DNA of 64,000 nucleotides from Thalassia testudinum. Lineage: Eukaryota > Streptophyta > Magnoliopsida > Alismatales > Hydrocharitaceae. The notes under the pieces are model-generated. The model was given only the letters and a program-made list of their open reading frames with translations, was not told the origin of the DNA and did no database searches. Both the position numbers and the translations under genes were made by a program. The DNA is taken from the NCBI GenBank assembly GCA_037157565.1, contig JAZHRO010000013.1:33918501-33982500 (forward strand), read 5' to 3'. Shown here piece by piece: positions 57,672 to 64,000 of the stretch (positions are counted from its first letter, which is position 1; each line of letters starts with the position of its first letter).

Positions 57672-58762
57672 TGAGTGGGTGAATCTGCTGTTGTACTATT
57701 GGGGAGGACCCTCTTCGGTGGACCTTCCCTTTCATAAACCCAAATGGTGTTGCTTTGAATTTAATCTTGACTCAGTCTGAGCATTTGCTGTACAAGATGA
57801 GGAATTCCTTTATGCTTGATTTGCAGTAAAATGTGCTATTGTCTTCCTTGTTTTGTTTGAATAGATGTTAGTAGGTCATGTAGTTATAAGTTCATATTTT
57901 CTTCTATGCATATGGATCACCTTTGCATTGCCTTCCCCCTTCTATGAGGTGGAGCGCTGCTGTCAGTTGTGTTCGTTTGTGGTGTTTGATTTGTTAGGGG
58001 TGATGTTGACGGTGTGCAAAATGATCTATTTGCAGTGCCCCCTTGTGAAGTTGGTGTTTGGTTGAAGCTTGGGCTTCTCCTACAAAGAGAAATCGCATTA
58101 GTTTGGAGAAATTGTTGAAATGACTCATAATGTGATTCGAGGAAGTTTGAATTTGGTTGGGTTATGACCTTGGTGTGAAGTTGAAAATTGGATATTGTTG
58201 GAATGGTAAGAATTGCATGTTCTGTTGAAAGAGTCTTGTTTGGGGCCTGGAAATGTTCTTCCATGTGTTAGTTGTATGTAATTTCCATTATTTGTACTTC
58301 TTGAAATCCCTCTTTATGCTCCATACTTGTTAGGAGTTGTTGAGTGCATGTACTGCTGCGATGGGGAGCTGTTGTTAGTTTCATATGCCTTATCAAATGT
58401 TACAAAGTGTCATTCGGTTTTCAAAATTGTGAATTATGATGGAAGCCGTATTTTGCTTGTGTTAGTGCTCACATTTGGTCAGGTGGTATTAGCCTTCTCC
58501 TTCGCCTCCTATTTTGTAAAGTAGAATTAGCTTCAATGTGTAGGTAAAGAATGTGATGTAAAGGGAAAGTAGATTTGTTGCGACATGTCTATTCCTTTCG
58601 GTAGATGGGCTTGTAATGTAAACATGTTTATATTACATAAGATATCTATTTATGCATGTTCTTAAGTATAAAATTGCATTACATACTATAAATATTGCAT
58701 AGCATGCATTATCTTGCATTTAGATTAGTTTGAATAAAATGGAGGTTACTTGTCTCCTTTAA
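57672..58762. other. 3' flank of the FRS-derived gene
   Basis: 57672-57780 continues an open frame that joins 49543-49567 once the outer LTR is removed (CLVFKLIAEWVNLLLYYWGG..). The rest is T-rich, with no recognised domain; short ORFs (57865-58065, 58327-58524) are not supported. Confidence 0.45.
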
Positions 58763-60049
58763 TGTTCAGGGATAGGGCAAATTTTTATCGGGACCTCGGA
58801 TCGAAGATCCAACCATACAGATTCGATTAGGGCGATGATTGGAGTTCAACGACTCCAAGATCGCCCTAATCAGACATCTGTAGCATCAAATAGAGACCGA
58901 GGAACCCTAGAAGATCAAGGACCACGATGGTGTGAATCCCCACTTCAGACGACAAATTTGACTGTACGGATGGATTCAGATTGACAATCGTAGCCTAATG
59001 GCAGGAAAATCGACTCAATCTAACAACCGTGGCACCATCTACATCATCCAGAAGATGGATGGCCAAGATGGCACCATGTGGCGCCATCTCAGCCACCCAA
59101 CCGGCCGCTGCACCCGCTGCACCCTCTCTTCTTCGATCTGATCGTCGCTTTTCCGCCGTTGGATGATCATCCAACGGCTGTGGGCGCGCGCGCACAAATC
59201 TTAAGCGCGACATAAACACGCTGATAGCGTGTTGGTCGAATGCGCTTGCGCGATCAGGAGGCAAGCGTTCGAGCCTTGTGGAGCGGGAGCTGAGGCGCGG
59301 CGAGGAGGTGCGATTGTGTGCTCGATTGCGATTGAGCAACTGCAGGCACTCGATAGTGCTCACGCTCCATCAGACGCCCACGCGTAACGCGGGATCAGAC
59401 GCGTGCGAGTGAGCGGTTGAGGCGCGACGAGGTTGTATCTCAACCGTTCGATCTTACGATTGAACGGTCGAGATTTCAAGAACGTGATGAGCGTTTCACG
59501 TGTGGGAGACGAGCGGACGTGCGAGCGCCGCCCACGACGGCCACGTTCGGACCTTTAGCGACGGATTTATCCGTCACTAAAGGTCCTGAATTAATGTTTT
59601 TCAAATTAAAAAGACTAAATTGCCCTCACTCCTTGCAATTATAAAAGGAGACCCCTTCCATACGAAATTCTCATCCCTTCCTTTTCTTCTCTCCCTCTCC
59701 AAAGCTAAAGAGAAGCTTGTCCCACACCTGGGATGCTCCTTGAGAGATAAAGTCAATTTCGCCCTTATTTCGGAAGCAGATCTCACGATGACGACGACGT
59801 GCTACCCCGTTATCGTTCCTCTTGCCTCGACCTCCTTCTTCCCGCTCCGTCCTCCGTCTTCCAAGCGGCGTCTCGTCCGGCTCGTCCTCCAAGCGATCGT
59901 TGAAAAGGATAACTTCTCTTTCCCATTCTTCTTTTCAGCTTTTTGAGAAGAATTTTCCTGCTTTCTAGTGTAGTTGATTTCCCGCTTTCTGGTGTAATTT
60001 TTCTCTAGTTTTATTGTATAAACATTTTGAAATATTAAGTGCATGTTTA

Positions 60050-60080
<31 letters not shown>

Positions 60081-60313
60081 GTTTATTCTAATTGTTAATA
60101 TTGCTTCATTGTAATTACATCGCTTTGCTTTTCAACAAAAATCCTAAAAAAATATAATTACGAATATAGATCGATGTAGCCTCCCTAAGTTTGACCCGGG
60201 TTTTCTATTCCGGTACAAATTTTATTTGTTGAATACGAGTTCTTCGCTTTCAAACTACGACGACAGGTTTTTCAAAATCAAATACAATAGTGTAGTAACT
60301 CGTAGTTTCAACA
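58763..60313 (+). repeat. Athila-like 5' LTR
   Basis: About 1551 bp, starting TGTTCAGGG and ending TTTCAACA (TGTT/AACA termini). The U3 is GC-rich and full of palindromes (58825-58871, 59156-59177, 59215-59233, about 59440-59475, 59549-59586). TATA box TATAAAA at 59640-59646; a (CT)n tract at 60051-60080 in the R/U5 part. The start is inferred from the inverted terminal dinucleotides because the 3' LTR is not in the window. Confidence 0.8.
59640..59646 (+). promoter_or_regulatory. LTR TATA box
   Basis: TATAAAA followed by GGAGACCCC, located 0.67 kb before the LTR end and directly downstream of the palindromic U3 region. Transcription would be expected to start about 30 bases downstream. Confidence 0.6.
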
Positions 60314-60316
60314 TTT

Positions 60317-60334
60317 TGGCGCCGTTGCCGGGAG
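60317..60334 (+). promoter_or_regulatory. Athila primer binding site (Asp-tRNA type)
   Basis: TGGCGCCGTTGCCGGGAG, three bases after the LTR end, differs from the canonical Athila/Tat site by the last bases only. Confidence 0.92.
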
Positions 60335-61554
60335 TCAACGATTTTCGATTTTCTTTTCGCATTTCACTCACTTTATTGTCTTCTAACTTGCTTTCTCTTG
60401 TGTCTATTGTTTTGTAGAGACCTCCATCAGGGAATCATCAAGCGGTAGACTGGAGTAAAGTGTAGTTGAAGACAACTGTAAGTGCTCCCCATTCTTTCCC
60501 CCCTTCATAGATTTCATTTGTCACATTAAATCCAAATTCCAATTAATCTAGGTGTTTGCATAAATCCTAGGAATAGTTTGGTTGTTTGGATTCCCACTCA
60601 CATTCATTCCACCCTTATTTATAAAAAAAAAATAAAAAGATAATCTTGTGGGGTAATTTTCAACAAACACACAACGTACACCCATATTCAAGGCACTTAA
60701 CCTAATTGATTTGTTTCTACTCAACCAGGTTCTAATATGTGGAATCGGTACACACAAAGCAACACGTAAAAAAGTAGAAATTATTCTAGGTTAATCATCT
60801 CTGTGTGCCTAACTTAGTGGTGCATTTGTGGCCAGTTGTTTGAGTTATTTGGGCCGCACCACTGTACCTAAAATCAACTCATCAAGTAGCTTCTTCTTAG
60901 GGTTTTCAATCTAGGTTCATACCAGACACTCCACTTTACCTCTATTTTTAAAGGAAAGCAATATTCACCCGTGCTTGAAAACTTGGTTTGCCTCAAACTT
61001 GATTGAAATTAACCTAATTTTAAACCCTAAAAGCTACTTAAGCAAGATTTGAACATTAAAATCTACACATCACAAATAATCTTGCTTGAAAACCCTGGTT
61101 GTGCACACACTTACACAATTCTCAATCAATCATTAAGGGCATAACCCATTTTAAGGGCCAATCACATTTTATAAGCACTACAATCCCAGGCCTTAATAAA
61201 ATCGAGTAAATGTTGGCCTTAAGGACTGATTAGCTCTTTGGGGCCTAGTCTGAGATTGTTTTTGATTAACCTACTTGTATTGATTAATCTGAAGTCTAGC
61301 TAGGGGAGTAGCATCAAACGACCGTGGCTAGGGGGTACACTAGGAACCAGAGGCGAAAGCCGAAGGAAGAACCTTCTCCCCAGTCTCTCCTTCTAACTGG
61401 TTTGATTGAGCAGACACAAGTAGAGTAAATCATTTACAATCTTAAGGTGGGTTTTGGGAGTCTGTAGATCCTTAGGCTACCCCAGTTAAGGGCAGCCTTG
61501 TTTTGTTGTGCTGCAGGGTCCCTATCCCCAGTCCTTTCGACCTTCTCCTAGTTT
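60335..61554. other. Athila 5' leader, no ORF of interest
   Basis: Untranslated leader between primer site and gag. A/T-rich with several short ORFs; nothing else recognised. Athila elements usually have long leaders here. Confidence 0.6.
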
Positions 61555-62935
61555 ATGCTGGGAAGACGATCATTGAATCCCCGATTGGAAGGACCACTAG
61601 AGTATTCTAGGAGGCGCAAATTGGATTTTGGTCAAATTGATCCCATGGCCGACCAACAGCCTCCTCTTCCTGGGGATCCATAGGTTGAATTCCGAAGGCA
61701 ACTGGAACAAATGCAGAGAATGCAGGAATGGTTCCAGAGAATGCAAGGCGCTCATCCCTTGATTGTTATGATCCTTCAAATTACGGGGAACGTCCCGGTG
61801 TCCAGATTCTAGCCAGTGACATAGAAATTAAGCCCTAGGTGTTAAGCCTGATCAAACATTATCATGGGCTTGGCTCCGAAGATCCATTTCAGCATTTGGA
61901 AGACTTGACCACTTTGGTCCAGACCACCAAGGCACGAAACGTGAACGAGGAGCAAATGATCATGAGGCTCTTCCCCCACTCTCTTAGGGATAAGGCCGTG
62001 CATTGGTACAGGACAATAGGAAGACCAATTGCAACTTGGAATGAGTTGAAATCGACCTTTCTAAAGAAATTCTTCCCAGTCGGACGTACCAATGCCTTAA
62101 GACGAGCAATCACTAGCTTTACCCAGTGGCTGGGGGAGCAGTTTCATGTGGTCTGTGAGCGATTCTAGGACCTATTGCAGAGGTGTCCACACCACGAGGT
62201 GCCGAAATGGCAACTCGTGCAGATCTTCTATCATGGGTTGACTGAGCAACTCAGAAATCATGTGGATGCTTCTTGTGGAGGCAATTTCCTCAATAAAGAC
62301 AGATAGTGCACACGATTTGTTTGAGGAAATGAGTGAGAATTCAATCAATCATGCCTCCGTGGATACCTTTAATCGGTCCCAGCAGCCCAGATCAAATGTC
62401 AATGAAGTCCATGACTCTCATTCATTTGATATGGAATTGATTTGTAACAAACTTGACAAGGTGGACTTGGTTGCTAAGAGAATGGAGGAGTGGATGGCTA
62501 GAAATTCTATGAACAACTCTCGATCCACTCAATTCAAAAATTCGGGATTCCATTCTTCGCGAGCTCCTTCTAGACGGGAGTTCGTGAATCAACTCGATGC
62601 AGCTCAACCTGTGAGTCAACATTTTTCAGAACCTCATTGGTTCCAAACTAGGGCCTTTGATCCCAGTTTTTCTGATCGTTCCCTTTCTTTCTCTCCATCC
62701 TCACCCTATGAGGATGTTTGTGCCATACAGGAGAACGTTAGATCCAACCCCTACTCTAATGCTTATAATCCGGGTTGGAGAAACCACCCTAATTTCTCTT
62801 GAAAAAACCTGGGGCAATAGACCCAATTCCGACCCAGCAACTATGCTTTGCAACGACCAATGGATCAGGGTCATGAATATACTCAGTTGCCTCTGAATCA
62901 GGTCAATTTGCCAGCTTGGAATGCCTGTTAACTCG
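61555..62935 (+). pseudogene. Athila gag remnant
   Basis: Capsid-like protein of the retrotransposon. A frame from 61555 (MLGRRSLNPRLEGPLEYSRR..) has stops near 61678 and 61807. 61839-62168 contains GLGSEDPFQHLEDLTTLVQT, MRLFPHSLRDKAVHWYRTIG, WNELKSTFLKKFFP and ITSFTQ..GE, the retrotransposon gag core. A stop at 62166 precedes DLLQRCPHHEVPKWQLVQIF. A frameshift moves the frame to 62260-62802 (..NPYSNAYNPGWRNHPNFS), which ends in TGA exactly where a Trp is usual. Further stops occur at 62815 and 62929. Not translatable as one protein. Confidence 0.85.
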
Positions 62936-63003
62936 TAGGGGAGGCTGATTTGAACTGGCAAATGGTAGAGATGCAAGGATCCATGCTCCAGCTCATGTAG
63001 CAA

Positions 63004-64000
63004 ATGAGAACCTCGCTGGACAACTTGCAGACCGGGCTCATTGCTAACTCTCGTCAACCCGGATCTCTACCATCCCAACCCGTACCCAACCCGCAAAATA
63101 TTTTAAGTTCGGGCAATCAAGCCCATGGGTACGGAAATCAAAGGGACCCACACACACTTGCTCAGGTGGTTGAGCAGGGTCCCTCCTCTTCTTCTGTTTC
63201 TTCTGCAAATCAACAATTCCTGGCTAATCAAGCCCCTCCAATCTTTCCTAACCCTCCCCAAGACCCAAACTCTTATGCATCTGCAAATTCTGTCACCTTG
63301 AGGAGTGGTAAGCAGACTCAGGATCCACAACAACACTATTCTGATCTACTGAATCCTGAAGAACCTGAGGAGAGAAAGGAGAATTCTGGAGAAGAAATCA
63401 AGGCTCAGGAACCTGATTCCAAAGATCTAACTCATGTTCCTTCTCCTGAGGCCTTGATCAAATCAAAGAAGAAGAAGTCTATTGCTTGTAATGAGGAGCT
63501 TTTGATTATATGTAAGAATGTTGAGATCAATATCCCGTTCCTCGATGCTATCAAGCATATATCGGCTTACGCGAGATTTTTAAAGGATTTATGTACACAA
63601 AAGCGTAAGTCAAGAGAATTTATTCTGAGGAAGGTGGGACTCTTCGAGCAGGCTAGTTTTGTTATCCTGCATCACCTCCCTCAGAAAAAGAGAGATCCAA
63701 GTGCTCCGTTGATTTCTTGTGTCATCGGAGATTACACATTTGATAGAGCACTTTTGGATCTGGGTGCATCCATCAACCTAATTCTGACTTCTCTTTATGA
63801 GAAGTTTGGATTAGGCGAACTTCGGCCAAGTTCAGTAACGCTACAGTTAGCAGACTGTTCGGTCACAAATCCGCGAGGCGTTATTGAAGATGTTATAGTT
63901 AAAGTCAAGGATTTCTATTTTCCTGTAGATTTCCTTGTCCTTGACATGGATGTACCAGAAAATCTGAGGAACACGCCCATCATTCTGGGGCATCCGTTCC
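63004..64000 (+). CDS. Athila gag-protease frame, open to window end
   Basis: 332 codons without a stop, continuing past 64000, in the same frame as the preceding gag piece after its last stop at 62998-63000. N-terminal third is Gln/Asn/Pro/Ser-rich, followed by VTLRSGKQTQDPQ (63292-63330), an acidic stretch, a conserved segment (NIPFLDAIKHISAYARFLKDL, about 63528-63590), and a retropepsin-like aspartic protease: catalytic DLGASINL at 63757 (codon 252) and C-terminal ILGHPF at the window edge. Such proteases process the Gag-Pol polyprotein. The Asp is present and the frame is open, though the upstream gag is broken, so autonomous function is unlikely. Confidence 0.85.
   Translation, partial: MRTSLDNLQTGLIANSRQPGSLPSQPVPNPQNILSSGNQAHGYGNQRDPHTLAQVVEQGPSSSSVSSANQQFLANQAPPIFPNPPQDPNSYASANSVTLRSGKQTQDPQQHYSDLLNPEEPEERKENSGEEIKAQEPDSKDLTHVPSPEALIKSKKKKSIACNEELLIICKNVEINIPFLDAIKHISAYARFLKDLCTQKRKSREFILRKVGLFEQASFVILHHLPQKKRDPSAPLISCVIGDYTFDRALLDLGASINLILTSLYEKFGLGELRPSSVTLQLADCSVTNPRGVIEDVIVKVKDFYFPVDFLVLDMDVPENLRNTPIILGHPF

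Larger units (their letters stand above)
43935..57790 (+). pseudogene. FAR1-related (FRS)/MULE transposase-derived gene, decayed and split by LTRs
   Basis: FAR1/FHY3-type proteins are transcription factors domesticated from Mutator transposases. Recognisable parts: possible N-terminal exons 43935-44340; FAR1 DNA-binding region 44594-45000 (VGVEFSSFKEFYTYCQGYAH..GF; CKVMVKLFGHKFYLV; LSHNHELL); MULE transposase (KLRELHMGKGD.., LNSNFFYMLDIDNDG, FDMTYLTDKY, PFAPFVGVNNHGQSV at 45120-45420, resuming at 48154 with SEETIENFAWLFRTWL, ITDQSPAI); WVPTYFDDLFWVGMTTTQRSES and SKTTLKQFVQQYE at 48500-48640; SWIM zinc finger C-x-C..C-x-H at 48928-48972. A later exon-like stretch (49330-49465) ends RRKLALEVALLRRRRVTK. 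Breaks: stop at 44764, frameshift in the G run near 45085, frameshift near 45265, stop near 45357, frameshift near 48290, plus two LTR insertions. Whether it was a host FRS gene or an autonomous MULE is open. Confidence 0.8.
58763..64000 (+). mobile_element. Athila-like Ty3/Gypsy retrotransposon, 5' part, runs off window
   Basis: 5' LTR 58763-60313, Asp-tRNA-type primer site 60317-60334, a leader of about 1.2 kb, decayed gag (about 61555-62935) and an open gag-protease frame from 63004 to the window end. Gag and protease phrases (SLRDKAVHWY, RCPHHEVPKW, NPGWRNHPNFS, VTLRSGK, DLGASINL, VTLQLAD, NPRGVIEDVIVKV, ILGHPF) are those of the Athila lineage. RT, integrase and 3' LTR would lie beyond 64000. 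Confidence 0.92.

Noticed and set aside
58995..59363. 122-aa minus-strand ORF
   Set aside because: Lies in the palindrome-rich U3 of the Athila-like LTR and has no family features.
1..64000. CRISPR arrays, phage or bacterial mobile systems
   Set aside because: No regularly spaced repeat-spacer arrays or prokaryotic gene structure; introns and plant retroelements throughout.

Overview
The window is nuclear DNA of a flowering plant, probably from a large, retrotransposon-rich genome. The evidence is a plant-type VAP27 gene with GT..AG introns, a FAR1/FHY3-related sequence, and Copia, Gypsy, TRIM, LINE, SINE and MITE elements of plant type. The species cannot be named from the sequence. There is no bacterial or organellar gene organisation, no CRISPR array and no obvious rRNA or functional tRNA gene.

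Only one gene looks intact: a VAP27/VAMP-associated ER membrane protein on the + strand. It has eight exons between 6780 and 27553 and encodes 244 aa. Exons 1-6 sit in 1.1 kb. Exons 7 and 8 are separated by introns of 10.3 and 9.2 kb that are largely filled with transposable elements. Intron 6 holds a decayed LINE into which a degenerate Ty1/Copia element has inserted; the 5-bp target duplication is visible and the LINE reading frame rejoins across it. Intron 7 holds a MITE, a duplicated LTR-like block and two more LINE fragments.

From 27.6 to 43.9 kb there is no recognisable gene. This stretch holds two tRNA-derived SINEs with target duplications, two complete TRIM elements plus a fragment (one further TRIM lies at 2.9 kb, so the family has three copies in the window), small MITE-like elements, a 24-bp G run and a 5-kb minus-strand Gypsy LTR with its primer binding site.

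From 43.9 to about 57.8 kb lies a decayed FAR1-related (FRS)/MULE-transposase gene. It was split twice by solo LTRs. The first is 2.7 kb (45426-48153, TSD GTTGC). The second is about 3.9 kb (49568-57666, TSD ATAGC). A third LTR of 4.1 kb, of the same family but opposite orientation, is nested inside the second (52635-56783, TSD GCAGG). Excising the first LTR and one TSD copy restores the transposase frame exactly. A related LTR occupies 1-2463 on the minus strand. These giant LTRs share a hairpin-forming 5' end (TGATGAG...CTCATCATGA).

From 58763 to the window end is the 5' part of an Athila-like Ty3/Gypsy element: a 1.55-kb LTR full of palindromes, an Asp-tRNA-type primer site, a gag with stops and frameshifts, and a long open gag-protease frame that runs off the window.

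Most of the window is therefore a layered record of insertions, and the order of several insertions can be read from target duplications.
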